Source: Sphingomonas sp. SRS2
GTDB lineage: Bacteria; Pseudomonadota; Alphaproteobacteria; Sphingomonadales; Sphingomonadaceae
Assembly: GCF_000971055.1 (NCBI RefSeq)
Contig: NZ_LARW01000110.1
Coordinates: forward strand, 1-64,000
Reading direction: 5' to 3'
DNA length: 64,000 bases
The position numbers and the translations under genes are program-made. The notes under the pieces were generated by a model. It ran no database searches and had not been told where the DNA came from. It was given only the letters and a program-made list of their open reading frames with translations. Of this stretch, positions 9,256 through 17,986 are shown piece after piece (position 1 is the first letter of the stretch; each line of letters opens with the position of its first letter).

Positions 9256-9376
9256 GCGGCGCGATCCAGCGGGTGGTTTGATGGAATGAAACTCGGGCCG
9301 CCCGCTTTGTGCGGTTGCGCAGGCCGGGCAGCATGCCTATCTGATTTATGAACGATATTCGGTGAGCAGGGGACTT

Positions 9377-9700
9377 ATGACGACCTTCGACGACCGCGAA
9401 AAGGCTTTCGAGAGCAAGTTCGCCCACGACCAGGAAATGGCGTTCCGGATCACGGCGCGGCGCAACCGGCTGCTCGGCCAGTGGGCGGCGGGGCTGATGA
9501 AGCTCACTCCCGAGGAAACCGACAGCTATGCCAAGGGCGTGGTCCAGGCCGATTTCGAGGAAGCAGGCGACGAGGACGTGATCCGGAAGCTGCTGGGCGA
9601 CCTGACTTCGGCCGGGGTCGACATCGACGATGCGACGATCCGCACCGCGATCGATACCAAGCTGGTCGAGGCCCGCCGCCAGCTGATGGAAGGCAAATAA
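9377..9700 (+). CDS. F1-ATPase inhibitor zeta subunit (DUF1476)
   Basis: The 107-residue protein starts MTTFDDREKAFESKFAHDQE, the hallmark of the alphaproteobacterial zeta subunit. In Paracoccus this protein blocks ATP hydrolysis by the F1FO-ATPase. The rest is helical with ARRNRLLGQWAAGLMKL and a conserved acidic C-terminal half, at normal family length. ATG 9377 was chosen because a GGGGA ribosome site lies just upstream; the longer frame from 9362 lacks one. It leads a cluster with bolA and a monothiol glutaredoxin, an arrangement common in alphaproteobacteria. Confidence 0.88.
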   Translation: MTTFDDREKAFESKFAHDQEMAFRITARRNRLLGQWAAGLMKLTPEETDSYAKGVVQADFEEAGDEDVIRKLLGDLTSAGVDIDDATIRTAIDTKLVEARRQLMEGK

Positions 9701-9704
9701 AATC

Positions 9705-9938
9705 ATGCCGATGGCGGCGACCGAGATCGAGGCAATGATCAAGACGGCGCTGCCCGATGCGCTGGTCGAGATTACCGACCTTGCCGGCGACGGCGATCAT
9801 TATGCGGCGCGAGTGGTGAGCGAGAGATTTCGCGGCATGCCGCGCGTGCGCCAGCATCAGCGTGTCTATGAAGCTTTGGGCGGACGGATGGGGGGCGTGC
9901 TGCACGCGCTGCAGCTCACCACCGCGACACCCGAATAA
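9705..9938 (+). CDS. BolA-family protein
   Basis: 77 residues with the BolA fold signature: DGDHYAARVVSERFRGMPRVRQHQRVYEALGG, here split around the conserved 'F-G-x-x-R-x-x-R-H-x-x-V-Y' pattern with His in RQHQRVY. BolA proteins pair with CGFS monothiol glutaredoxins to hold or transfer [2Fe-2S] clusters. The glutaredoxin gene begins 12 bp downstream, which supports that partnership. ATG 9705 or 9711 could be used. Confidence 0.9.
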   Translation: MPMAATEIEAMIKTALPDALVEITDLAGDGDHYAARVVSERFRGMPRVRQHQRVYEALGGRMGGVLHALQLTTATPE

Positions 9939-9950
9939 GGAGTGATTTCG

Positions 9951-10280
9951 ATGAGTGACGACGTTCAGGCCCGTATCGCGACGGCGGTCAATGCGGCCGA
10001 CGTGCTGCTGTTCATGAAGGGCTCGCCGCTGTTTCCGCAGTGCGGCTTCTCCAGCAAGGCGATCGCGATCCTCGAGCATCTCGGCGTCGAATATGCGACG
10101 ATCGACGTGCTGCAGGATCCGGGCATCCGCGCGGGCATCAAGGAATTCTCGGACTGGCCGACGATCCCGCAGCTATATGTGAAGGGCGAATTCGTCGGCG
10201 GATCGGACATCATGATGGAGATGTACGAAGCGGGCGAACTGGCCGACATGCTGGAAGAAAAGGGCGTCGCCCGCGCCTGA
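9951..10280 (+). CDS. grxD: Grx4-type monothiol glutaredoxin
   Basis: 109 residues with the CGFS active site (PLFPQCGFSSKAIAIL) that binds a glutathione-coordinated [2Fe-2S] cluster. It also has the WPTIPQLYVKGEFVGGSDIMMEM block that holds glutathione. The role is cytoplasmic iron-sulfur cluster delivery with BolA. ATG 9951 is preceded by AAGGAG at suitable spacing, so the short upstream extension was discarded. Adjacent bolA makes a canonical bolA-grxD pair. Confidence 0.94.
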   Translation: MSDDVQARIATAVNAADVLLFMKGSPLFPQCGFSSKAIAILEHLGVEYATIDVLQDPGIRAGIKEFSDWPTIPQLYVKGEFVGGSDIMMEMYEAGELADMLEEKGVARA

Positions 10281-10287
10281 GCCGTTA

Positions 10288-11328
10288 GTGCGCCGTCTCC
10301 TCGCGCTGTTCGCCGCGATGGTGATGGCTGCCGCTACGGTCGCGCAACCGATCGTCATCGCACATCGCGGCGCGTCGGGCGCGCGTCCCGAGCATAGCCT
10401 GCCCGCCTATAAGCTTGCGATCGAGCAGGGCGCCGATTTCATCGAACCAGATCTGGTGATGACGAAGGACAATGTCCTCGTCGTCCGCCATGAGAATGAG
10501 ATTTCGGGCACGACCAATATCGCCGATCATCCGGAGTTCGCCGACCGGCGGACGACCAAGACGATCGACGGCAAGCCGGTGGTGGGCTGGTTCACCGAGG
10601 ATTTCACCCTCGCGGAACTGAAGACGCTGCGCGCGCGGGAGCGGTTGCCGCAACTACGCCCGGCCAATGCCGGCTGGCTCGATGAGAATATCCTGACTTT
10701 CGACGAAGCGCTGGCGCTGGTCCGCACGGCGGGGCGGCCGGTCGGCATTTATCCCGAGACCAAGCATCCGAGCTATTTCGCGGCGATCGGCAAGCCGATG
10801 GAGCGCGCGCTGATCGATGCGCTCACGCGCGCGGGCTTCACGCGCGCCGACGACCCGGTGTTCATTCAGTCGTTCGAGGTGTCGAACCTCAAGGCCCTGC
10901 GCGGCATGACCCGGCTCCGCCTCGTCCAGCTGATCGATGGCGACGAGCCACCTTATGACCAGGTTGAGAGCGGCACCGGGCTGACGGTGGCGGATATGGT
11001 GACGCCGGCGGGGCTGAAGGCTATCGCGGGCTATGCCGATGCGATCGGCCCGTACAAGCTGCTGATCGAGCCCCGCGACGCGGCGGGGCAGGCGCTGCCC
11101 GCAACGACCCTCGTGAACGACGCGCACGCCGCCGGACTCCGCGTCCACAGCTGGACTTTTCGGAGTGAGAATATCTTCCTGCCGGCGGGGGACCGGATTG
11201 GGGAGGGTCAGGGGGGACGGGGTGATGCCGCTGCGGAGTATCGGCGGGTTCTTGGCTATGGGGTCGATGGACTGTTCAGCGATTTTCCCGGCGAGGCGGT
11301 AGCGGCGCGGGCGGCGGCTGGGCAGTGA
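10288..11328 (+). CDS. Glycerophosphodiester phosphodiesterase, exported
   Basis: 346 residues with a signal peptide and the GDPD TIM-barrel motifs: HRG at 26-28 (catalytic His), the calcium/metal pair in IEPD (Glu53, Asp55) and the second catalytic His68 in VVRHE. It hydrolyses glycerophosphodiesters to glycerol-3-phosphate and an alcohol, here presumably in the periplasm as in GlpQ. A GTG start lies 7 bp after the glutaredoxin stop. No glp transporter is nearby. About 260 bp without recognisable genes follow, up to the arsenic island. Confidence 0.88.
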   Translation: MRRLLALFAAMVMAAATVAQPIVIAHRGASGARPEHSLPAYKLAIEQGADFIEPDLVMTKDNVLVVRHENEISGTTNIADHPEFADRRTTKTIDGKPVVGWFTEDFTLAELKTLRARERLPQLRPANAGWLDENILTFDEALALVRTAGRPVGIYPETKHPSYFAAIGKPMERALIDALTRAGFTRADDPVFIQSFEVSNLKALRGMTRLRLVQLIDGDEPPYDQVESGTGLTVADMVTPAGLKAIAGYADAIGPYKLLIEPRDAAGQALPATTLVNDAHAAGLRVHSWTFRSENIFLPAGDRIGEGQGGRGDAAAEYRRVLGYGVDGLFSDFPGEAVAARAAAGQ

Positions 11329-11592
11329 TGGACGGGTGACGATTGTGAGAATGGCTTGTCAGGAACGACCCAATGCCAGTCGTAGAGCTGGCTCGCTCAA
11401 ACCCCTAAGACCGGACGGTCAGCTTTCCGCCCTCGCCGCGTCCGGCTGGCCGATACACGTGGCGGATGTTCCGCAGCATTCGCCAGGACATCATAAGGCA
11501 GATCTACTTGCCTGCTCCGGACGGAGGGTCGCAACGCTTTCGCGGGGACTTTGCGTTCTGCGAACCCGAGCAGCGTCCTCAGCTGGGTATAC

Positions 11593-12324
11593 CTAATCGA
11601 TTGCCTCGTGCGCCATCGCGGCGGCCGCAAGCTCTGCGCCAGGGACGAGGCGCCCCTCCGCCTTACGTTCGCTGAACCGGTCCACCAGATAAGGGGCGCG
11701 ATCACGCGTGAGCAGGGTGAACTTGTAGAGCTCCTCCATCACGTCGATCACGCGATCATAGTAGGGCGACGGCTTCATGCGCCCTGCGTCGTCGAATTCC
11801 TGATACGCCTTAGCGACCGAGGATTGGTTGGGGATGGTGATCATGCGCATCCAGCGGCCTAGCAGGCGAAGGCTGTTTACAGCGTTGAACGACTGAGATC
11901 CGCCGCTGACCTGCATCACTGCCAGGGTGCGTCCTTGTGTCGGACGCACGCTGCCAATCTCCAAGGGGATCCAGTCGATCTGGGCTTTCATGATGCCGCT
12001 AATCGCACCGTGGCGCTCGGGGCTGCACCAGACCTGACCCTCTGACCACAACGATAGCGCCCGGAGTTCCTGCACCTTCGGATGGTCGGGAGAAACCGCG
12101 TCCGGAAGCGGCAGGTCTCGTGGATCGAAGATCCGCGTCTCGGCGCCGAATCGCTGAAGAATGAGCGCCGCTTCCTCGGTGAGAAGCCGACTGTAAGAGC
12201 GCTCGCGCAGTGAACCATAGAGCAGCAGGATCCGCGGGGGGTGCGTGGCGACAGCACGCGGCTCGAGCTTCTCTAACGTCGGGGTGTCGAGGAACTGGGG
12301 CTGTAGGGCGGGGAGCTCGGTCAT
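11593..12324 (-). CDS. arsH: Arsenical resistance flavoprotein ArsH
   Basis: 243 residues. ArsH is an NADPH-dependent FMN protein that oxidises trivalent organoarsenicals. The FMN-phosphate loop [11 protein letters not shown] is at about residues 36-46, and [19 protein letters not shown] follows, as in the family. It is transcribed divergently from arsR across a 56-bp gap that holds a candidate ArsR operator. Length and N-terminal extension are normal for ArsH. Confidence 0.95.
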   Translation of the reverse strand: MTELPALQPQFLDTPTLEKLEPRAVATHPPRILLLYGSLRERSYSRLLTEEAALILQRFGAETRIFDPRDLPLPDAVSPDHPKVQELRALSLWSEGQVWCSPERHGAISGIMKAQIDWIPLEIGSVRPTQGRTLAVMQVSGGSQSFNAVNSLRLLGRWMRMITIPNQSSVAKAYQEFDDAGRMKPSPYYDRVIDVMEELYKFTLLTRDRAPYLVDRFSERKAEGRLVPGAELAAAAMAHEAID

Positions 12325-12340
12325 GTGCGACTTTCAAAAG

Positions 12341-12358
12341 GCGACTTCAAACTGTCGC
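12341..12358. promoter_or_regulatory. Candidate ArsR operator
   Basis: GCGAC-N8-GTCGC is a perfect 5-bp inverted repeat in the middle of the 56-bp arsH-arsR intergenic gap, so it could control both promoters. A partial third half-site (GCGAC) is at 12327-12331. Assignment to ArsR rests on position only. Confidence 0.4.
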
Positions 12359-12380
12359 ATAATTCCTATATCGTAGAAAT

Positions 12381-12734
12381 ATGGAAACCAAGTCCGTAGT
12401 TACAAGCCTTGCCGCCCTTGCGCACGAAGGACGGCTGGCGATCTTCCGGCTGCTAGTGCAAGCCGGCCCCAACGGGGTCGCGGCGGGAAAGATCGCCCGA
12501 CGGCTGGGCGTACTGCCCAATACCCTCTCCGCCAGCCTCAACATTCTGAGCCACGCCGGGTTGATCGACTCGCGGCGCGAAGGCCGCTCGATCATCTACA
12601 CCGCCCACTACGACACCATGCGACAGTTGCTTGCCTTCCTAATGGAGGACTGCTGCGCCGGCTCCCCGGAAATCTGCGCCCCCCTCATAGCCATCGCAAG
12701 CCAGAGCTGCGGGGCCCAAGGCGCCTGCACCTGA
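12381..12734 (+). CDS. arsR: ArsR-family arsenite-responsive repressor
   Basis: 117 residues with a winged-helix domain (recognition region RRLGVLPNTLSASLNILSHA) and C-terminal vicinal cysteines, Cys91-Cys92 in MEDCCAG plus Cys99. This pattern matches the AfArsR type, where three C-terminal cysteines bind As(III), rather than the ELCVCDL type of E. coli. It is the first gene of the rightward ars operon and is expected to repress both this operon and arsH. Confidence 0.92.
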   Translation: METKSVVTSLAALAHEGRLAIFRLLVQAGPNGVAAGKIARRLGVLPNTLSASLNILSHAGLIDSRREGRSIIYTAHYDTMRQLLAFLMEDCCAGSPEICAPLIAIASQSCGAQGACT

Positions 12735-12744
12735 AGGAGCACCT

Positions 12745-13263
12745 ATGACCGACAAAATCTACAATGTCCTGTTCCTCTGTACCGGAAACTCAGCGCGCTC
12801 GATCATCGCCGAAGCCCTCCTGAACAAGGAGGGGGCAGGGCGCTTCAAGGCCTACTCCGCTGGTTCGATGCCCACCGGCCACGTAAACCCGCACACCCGA
12901 CCGATCGTTGAGGCCTGCGGCTTTGACCTGTCCGATTTCCGCTCAAAGTCATGGGAAGAGTTTGCAAGCCCAAGCGCGCCGCAGCTCGATTTCGTCTTCA
13001 CCGTCTGTGACAGCGCGGCGGGCGAGGTCTGCCCGGTCTGGCCAGGGCAGCCGATTACCGCCCACTGGGGGGTTCCCGATCCCGCCGCGGCGGAAGGCTC
13101 GGAGGCTGAAATCGCCGCGGCCTTCAGCGACGCCGCGCGCCAACTCGGCAACCGCATTCGCCTCTTTCTCAGCCTCCCGATCGGCTCGCTCGACAAGATG
13201 TCCTTACAGGCGAGGCTGCGGGAGATTGGCCGGCGCGCCGATGAGACCCAGGCGAGCGGATGA
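12745..13263 (+). CDS. arsC: Arsenate reductase, thioredoxin-dependent (LMW-PTP fold)
   Basis: 172 residues. The P-loop CTGNSARS begins at Cys12, and relay cysteines follow at 88 (FTVCDSAAG) and 96 (EVCPVWPG), giving the three-cysteine relay of the S. aureus-type enzyme. It reduces As(V) to As(III) in the cytoplasm using thioredoxin. AAGGAG lies just upstream of ATG 12745. Its stop overlaps the start of the aquaglyceroporin gene (ATGATG). A second, unrelated arsenate reductase is encoded two genes later. Confidence 0.93.
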   Translation: MTDKIYNVLFLCTGNSARSIIAEALLNKEGAGRFKAYSAGSMPTGHVNPHTRPIVEACGFDLSDFRSKSWEEFASPSAPQLDFVFTVCDSAAGEVCPVWPGQPITAHWGVPDPAAAEGSEAEIAAAFSDAARQLGNRIRLFLSLPIGSLDKMSLQARLREIGRRADETQASG

Positions 13264-13988
13264 TGCGAACGGCCAGCCAAGATCCTGCGCCCCAAGCCAG
13301 CCTTGAGCCTCCGATTCACCCCTTCTCCACCACCCGGCGGCTAGTGGCCGAGGCGATGGGCACGGCGTTGTTGATGGCCATTGTGGTGGGGTCCGGCATC
13401 ATGGGAGAGCGGCTCTCGGACGGGAACGACGCTATCGCCTTATTGGGCAACACCATCGCCACGGGCGCTGGTCTGGTAGTCCTAATCACCATATTCGGGC
13501 CGATCTCCGGCGCGCACTTCAACCCCGCGGTCACCTTGGTGTTCGCGCTGCGCCGCGAGTTCAGCGCTAGCCTTGCCCTTCTCTATACTGCTGCGCAGTG
13601 CCTTGGCGGGATTTGCGGGGTGTGGCTCACCCACGCCATGTTCGCGGAGCCGATCCTCCAAGTCTCGACTAAGTTTCGCGATGGGCCTGCGCAGGGATGG
13701 TCGGAGATCGTCGCCACCTTTGGTCTGATCGGCACGATTCTGGGATCGATCCGCTTCAAACCCGAAGCTACGCCGCTGGCCGTCGGCCTCTACATCACCG
13801 CGGCCTACTGGTTCACAGCCTCGACCTCTTTCGCCAATCCGGCCGTCACTATAGCCCGCTCGCTGAGCGACAGCTTCGCCGGCATTGCCCCAAGCTCCGC
13901 CCCTCTATTCATAGCTGCTCAGCTCGTCGGCGCAGTATTGTCCGCTGTCGTGTTTGGCTGGCTTCTCAAGGAACGACATCCCACATGA
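13260..13988 (+). CDS. aqpS: MIP-family channel, AqpS-like arsenite exit channel
   Basis: 242 residues and six hydrophobic segments with two NPA boxes: HFNPAVT (Asn88) and [11 protein letters not shown] (Asn193). Lying between two arsC genes in an operon without arsB or acr3, it most likely lets arsenite made by the reductases leave down its gradient, as shown for AqpS of Sinorhizobium meliloti. Gene overlaps of 4 bp on both sides indicate tight translational coupling. The ATG at 13263 is an alternative start. Confidence 0.88.
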   Translation: MMRTASQDPAPQASLEPPIHPFSTTRRLVAEAMGTALLMAIVVGSGIMGERLSDGNDAIALLGNTIATGAGLVVLITIFGPISGAHFNPAVTLVFALRREFSASLALLYTAAQCLGGICGVWLTHAMFAEPILQVSTKFRDGPAQGWSEIVATFGLIGTILGSIRFKPEATPLAVGLYITAAYWFTASTSFANPAVTIARSLSDSFAGIAPSSAPLFIAAQLVGAVLSAVVFGWLLKERHPT

Positions 13989-14395
13989 GCCATCCCTTCC
14001 AGATCACGATTTTCCACAATCCGTCCTGCGGCACCTCCCGCAATACCGTCGCCATAGTAGAGGCGGCGGGCTATGCACCAGAGGTGGTTCGGTATCTGGA
14101 GACCGGCTGGACGAAGGCCCAACTGCACGCGCTGCTCACGGCTATGGGCGCGCGACCACGCGATGTCTTGCGCGAGAAGGGCACGCCGGCCGCAGAGCTT
14201 GGACTGCTAGCTAGCGAGATCAACGAGGAGACCCTGCTCGACGCGATGATCGAGCACCCCATCCTGGTCAACCGGCCGATCGTGGTCACGCCAAAAGGGA
14301 CAAAGCTCTGTCGGCCGTCGGAGACGGTCCTAGAGTTGCTCGACAAAAAACCTGAGCAATTCACCAAAGAAGATGGCGAGGTCGTGCGGCTTTAG
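13985..14395 (+). CDS. arsC: Arsenate reductase, glutaredoxin-dependent
   Basis: 136 residues of the thioredoxin-fold ArsC family, with the active site [11 protein letters not shown] (Cys15) and the [18 protein letters not shown] block carrying the conserved arginines. It uses glutathione/glutaredoxin, so the operon encodes both major reductase classes. The start at 13985 overlaps the aqpS stop by 4 bp. Its last 66 bp overlap the 3' end of the convergent YnfA gene. Confidence 0.93.
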   Translation: MSHPFQITIFHNPSCGTSRNTVAIVEAAGYAPEVVRYLETGWTKAQLHALLTAMGARPRDVLREKGTPAAELGLLASEINEETLLDAMIEHPILVNRPIVVTPKGTKLCRPSETVLELLDKKPEQFTKEDGEVVRL

Positions 14396-14797
14396 CGGAC
14401 TTGCCGACCATCGGCCGATCTCGACGCCAATTATGATCGATCGTTCGCACGGCTGTCGAGGGGTAGGTCGAGGTGATGATGGACGCGGGCCAAACAGGAT
14501 AACCGCCGCCCCGCCGATACAAACGGCCGCTCCCAAAACATCCCATCGGTCTGGGCGGGTGCCTTCCACAGCCCACAGCCAAGCAATTGCCGACACAATG
14601 TAGACGCCCCCAGAGGCTGCGTATGCACGTCCTGCGTGCTCCGCATCAACGAGAGTAAGCAAATAGGCGAATAGGGCCAGGGCGCCCATTCCGGGGATTA
14701 GCCACAGGACTGATTTATCGAGCTTCAGCCAAGCCCAAAAGGCGAAGCAACCGGCAATCTCGGCGATTGCCGCTCCGATGTAGGCTATGGCTGTCAT
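14330..14797 (-). CDS. YnfA-family small membrane protein
   Basis: From ATG 14797 the frame encodes 155 residues. Positions 1-108 match the UPF0060/YnfA pattern: four hydrophobic helices, [20 protein letters not shown], and [20 protein letters not shown]. YnfA proteins are SMR-like and proposed to be small-molecule exporters. The usual length is about 108, so the last ~45 residues are an extension that runs antisense over the 3' end of arsC. ATG 14809 is an alternative start. Whether it belongs functionally to the ars island is unknown. Confidence 0.8.
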   Translation of the reverse strand: MTAIAYIGAAIAEIAGCFAFWAWLKLDKSVLWLIPGMGALALFAYLLTLVDAEHAGRAYAASGGVYIVSAIAWLWAVEGTRPDRWDVLGAAVCIGGAAVILFGPRPSSPRPTPRQPCERSIIIGVEIGRWSASPLKPHDLAIFFGELLRFFVEQL

Positions 14798-14999
14798 GCG
14801 CTGGCACATCGCAGCTTTGCCGAATGACCCAACGGCGCTTCCTGCCAATAGCCCGCAATCGTAAACGGACGACAGCTTGCGCCTTATGCGCTCCCGAGAG
14901 CGGACTGTCAGCACTCCACCCCATATCTGACACGTCAGCGGGGCCCGGCTCCCAGAGCTGTCGCCATCTCGGACGGACTCTGGCTGACGAGAGACATGG

Positions 15000-15019
15000 A
15001 CCCCAGCCTTCGCTGGGGT
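15000..15019. repeat. Short intergenic hairpin repeat (ACCCCAGC-CTTC-GCTGGGGT)
   Basis: A perfect 8-bp inverted repeat around CTTC, followed by GACG. It belongs to the 'CCCAGCxTTCGCxGGGxTGACG' family of short sphingomonad intergenic repeats. Degenerate relatives occur at 3947-3968 and in the block 19979-20050. It lies just downstream of the TSUP permease gene. Confidence 0.55.
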
Positions 15020-15030
15020 GACGTGAAGGG

Positions 15031-15804
15031 TTAGAGCAGCGCCCTCACCAGCGCGAAGAGGCTCGTTGCGATCAGGACGCAGCCGACCATCGTCAGCAGC
15101 GGTTTCGGCGCGATCCGTTTCACCAGGAGCGCGCCGAGTGGCGCGGCCATCAGGCCGCCGATGATCAGGCCGACGACGGCGATCGAGAAGGCCTCGATAC
15201 CGAGCGTGACGATGAAGGTAATCGAGATCGTCGTGGTCAGGAAGAATTCGGCGGTGTTGACCGTGCCGATCGTCGAGCGCGGTTCGGTGCCCTGGACGAG
15301 CAGGTTGGAGGTGACGATCGGGCCCCATCCGCCGCCGCCCGCCGCGTCGAGAAAACCGCCTACCAATCCCAGCGGCGCGACCACGCGGGCGGGCTTGTAG
15401 GCGGCGCCATGATCGATCCGCCACGCGCGCCACAGCAGGTAGATGCCGATCGCGGTGAGATAGGTCATCACATAGGGGCGGGCGACCGCGCCGTCGATGT
15501 TCGACAGCAGATAGGCCCCGGTCACGCCGCCGATCATGCCGGGAATGACGAGCCGCGCGAACAGCCGCCAGTCGACATTGCGCTGGACAACATGGCTGAC
15601 CGCAGAGGCGGCCGTCGTGAAGCTTTCGACCAGATGGACGCTGGCGGAGGAGCGCGCCGGCGCGACCCCCATGACGCTGACCAGCAGCGTGTTGGTGATC
15701 ACCCCGAAAGCCATGCCCAGCGCGCCGTCGATCAGCTGCGCGAAGAAGCCAACCGCAATGAAAGGCAGCACGGCTTGAATGAGGTCGATCGAAAGTTCGG
15801 GCAT
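15031..15804 (-). CDS. TSUP/TauE-SafE-family anion permease
   Basis: 257 residues and seven to eight hydrophobic segments. It starts [20 protein letters not shown] and has the family-conserved [12 protein letters not shown] and [23 protein letters not shown] blocks; a C-terminal [14 protein letters not shown] segment follows. The family exports or imports sulfite, sulfonates or other small organic anions. Nothing in the flanks fixes the substrate. The frame extends to ATG 15852, but 15804 fits the family N-terminus better. Confidence 0.82.
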   Translation of the reverse strand: MPELSIDLIQAVLPFIAVGFFAQLIDGALGMAFGVITNTLLVSVMGVAPARSSASVHLVESFTTAASAVSHVVQRNVDWRLFARLVIPGMIGGVTGAYLLSNIDGAVARPYVMTYLTAIGIYLLWRAWRIDHGAAYKPARVVAPLGLVGGFLDAAGGGGWGPIVTSNLLVQGTEPRSTIGTVNTAEFFLTTTISITFIVTLGIEAFSIAVVGLIIGGLMAAPLGALLVKRIAPKPLLTMVGCVLIATSLFALVRALL

Positions 15805-16031
15805 GAAAGATAACGGTCCGGCAAGACTTACATCCCGCCGGGTGACGGGCATTCGGCGCGGACATTAGCCAGATCGAGAGGCGTGGCAATGCCGCCCGGG
15901 CAATGTATCCTTGGCCCGTGGCAAGCTGATCTAGGCCGGCTAAGGATGCTATTGACGGACTCGCCTTGCCGGTTGGCGCTTCAGCGAAGGCAACAGGGCA
16001 TGCGATTGTTTTGATTGAGGATTGCCGGAAA

Positions 16032-17057
16032 ATGGCGGTTGAAGAGACTATCGCTTCCAAGCCGGTCGCATCGGAGGACGTGCCCTGGCGGGCATGGACC
16101 GAAGGAACGCGCTTCGGCGAGCGATACCGGCATCTGACGCTGGCGGCGATCGGCGAGGGATATCATGTCGGCGTGGCGATCGAGGAGCTCGAACCCGGTC
16201 GGCAGAGCACGCCCGCGCATTATCACATCTTCGAGGAGGAGCATGTCTATGTCCTCGACGGTGCGCTCACCGTGCGGATCGGCGACGAACGCCATGCGAT
16301 GCGCGCCGGGGACTATGTCTGCTTCCCGGCCGGACGGAGGGCGGGTCATTGCCTGATCAATGAGGGGGACGCGCCCTGCCGCTATGTGATCATCGGCGAG
16401 CATAACCCCAGCGAGGTCGCGGTCTATACCGACAGCAACAAGCTGCTGGTGCGGGCGCTCGGCCCCAATGCGCTGTTCGATATGGCGGCGACGCGAACCT
16501 ATTGGGACGGCGAGGATAGTGGAGGAGCATCGCATGGCGGATCGCCGGTCGAAGGCCCGGCCAGCTTCGAGCCCCACGCGCCGATCCCGCCGATCTCGTC
16601 GGGCGATGTCGAGTGGCGGGTGGAAGGCGAGGGCCCGCGCTTTCGCGGGCGGTCGCGGCACCTGACCCGGTCCGTGATGGGCGACGACTATCATGTCGGC
16701 GTGCTGATCGAATCTCCCGAGCCCGGCGTGCGCCTGTGGCCAAGCCATTATCATATGCTGGAAGAGGAGCATGTGCTGATCCTGGAGGGCGAGGCGGTGC
16801 TGATCCTGGGCGGCGAGCGCCATGTCATGACGGTGGGCGACTATGTGTGCTTCCCTGCCGGGCAGAGGGCCGGGCACAGCATCGTCAACGGCGGCGAAGG
16901 GCCGTGCCGTTATCTGATGATCGGCGAGCGCAACCCCAACGAAGTCTGCGTTTATCCGGATTCGAACAAGGTGGCCGTCGATGCGCTGGGAAGCGGCGAC
17001 CGTATTTTCGACATGGGCGCGGTGCGGCAATATTGGGATGGCGAGGACGCCGGCTGA
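16032..17057 (+). CDS. Duplicated cupin (bicupin) protein
   Basis: 341 residues made of two homologous halves (about 15-160 and 190-341). Each has a complete cupin metal site: His63/His65/Glu69/His106 and His239/His241/Glu245/His282. Both halves end in the same tail ([16 protein letters not shown]), so a whole gene was duplicated and fused. The halves share the CFPAG-x-RAGH and CRYxxIGExNP segments. Function is unknown; metal binding by both halves is expected. I chose ATG 16032 because the upstream extension from 15966 has no similarity to the second half. Confidence 0.78.
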   Translation: MAVEETIASKPVASEDVPWRAWTEGTRFGERYRHLTLAAIGEGYHVGVAIEELEPGRQSTPAHYHIFEEEHVYVLDGALTVRIGDERHAMRAGDYVCFPAGRRAGHCLINEGDAPCRYVIIGEHNPSEVAVYTDSNKLLVRALGPNALFDMAATRTYWDGEDSGGASHGGSPVEGPASFEPHAPIPPISSGDVEWRVEGEGPRFRGRSRHLTRSVMGDDYHVGVLIESPEPGVRLWPSHYHMLEEEHVLILEGEAVLILGGERHVMTVGDYVCFPAGQRAGHSIVNGGEGPCRYLMIGERNPNEVCVYPDSNKVAVDALGSGDRIFDMGAVRQYWDGEDAG

Positions 17058-17101
17058 CGCCGCCCCTTCACATTGCCCCCGCGCGATGCCACATGGCGGC
17101 C

Positions 17102-17962
17102 ATGAGCGAGCAGCTTGCCGGTATTGCCCAGACGCAGCATCCCCTGGTGCGCCGCCTGCTTGCGGCTAATCCGGGGCCGTTCACCTATACCGGCACCCAG
17201 ACCTATCTGGTCGGCAATCGCGACGTCGCGGTGATCGATCCGGGCCCCGACCTGGACGGTCAGGTCGATGCGATCCTGCGCGCGATCGGCGATGCGCCGG
17301 TCCGGGCGATCGTCTGCACCCACACCCACCGCGATCACAGCCCCGCCGCTGCCGAGCTGAAGGCGCGGACCGGCGCGCCGATCATCGGCTGCGCGCCGCT
17401 GATCCTCGATGACAGCGGCCCGCGCGCCGACGCCGCCTTCGACCGCAGCTACACCCCCGACGAGGCGATGCGCGACGGCGCGACGATTCAGGGGGATGGC
17501 TGGACGCTGGAGGCGATCCACACGCCCGGCCACACCTCCAACCATATCTGTTTCGCGCTGCCGGAGGCGCAGGCGCTGTTCAGCGGCGATCATGTCATGG
17601 GCTGGTCGACCACGGTCGTCTCGCCGCCCGATGGCGACATGGCAGACTATATGGAGAGCCTCGAACGGCTGATCGGCCGCGAGCAGGATGCGGTTTATTA
17701 TTCGGCGCATGGCGATCCGATCGACCGGCCGCAGCGTTTCGTGCGCGGCCTCGCCGGCCATCGCAGGCAGCGCGAGGGGCAGATATTGCGCTTTCTGGAA
17801 AAGCAGCCCGGTGCGGTGCCCGAGATGGTAAGCCAGATGTATGTCGGGGTCGATCCCCGGCTGCACGGCGCGGCAGGCTTGTCGGTGCTCGCCCATCTGA
17901 TCGATCTCGAGACGCGCGGTTTCGTGCGGCACGACGACGCGTTATGGAGTTTGGCGGCGTAG
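17102..17962 (+). CDS. MBL-fold hydrolase, LACTB2-like
   Basis: 286 residues. Zinc ligands are in THTHRDHSPAA, HTPGHTSNH, SGDHVMGW and YYSAHGDPI. A C-terminal winged-helix-like segment (LRFLEKQPGAVPEMVSQMYV onward) is typical of the LACTB2/endoribonuclease-like branch of the family. The reaction is therefore uncertain (thioesterase, RNA or small-molecule hydrolysis). A start at 17093 (MAAMSEQ) is also possible. It ends 24 bp before nadA on the same strand. Confidence 0.8.
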   Translation: MSEQLAGIAQTQHPLVRRLLAANPGPFTYTGTQTYLVGNRDVAVIDPGPDLDGQVDAILRAIGDAPVRAIVCTHTHRDHSPAAAELKARTGAPIIGCAPLILDDSGPRADAAFDRSYTPDEAMRDGATIQGDGWTLEAIHTPGHTSNHICFALPEAQALFSGDHVMGWSTTVVSPPDGDMADYMESLERLIGREQDAVYYSAHGDPIDRPQRFVRGLAGHRRQREGQILRFLEKQPGAVPEMVSQMYVGVDPRLHGAAGLSVLAHLIDLETRGFVRHDDALWSLAA

Positions 17963-17986
17963 CGCCGTTGCTGGAGAGTTGAGAAT

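Noticed and set aside
11329-11592. Possible gene remnant between the glycerophosphodiesterase and arsH genes
   Set aside because: Translation in all frames gives nothing I recognise and no ribosome site is present.
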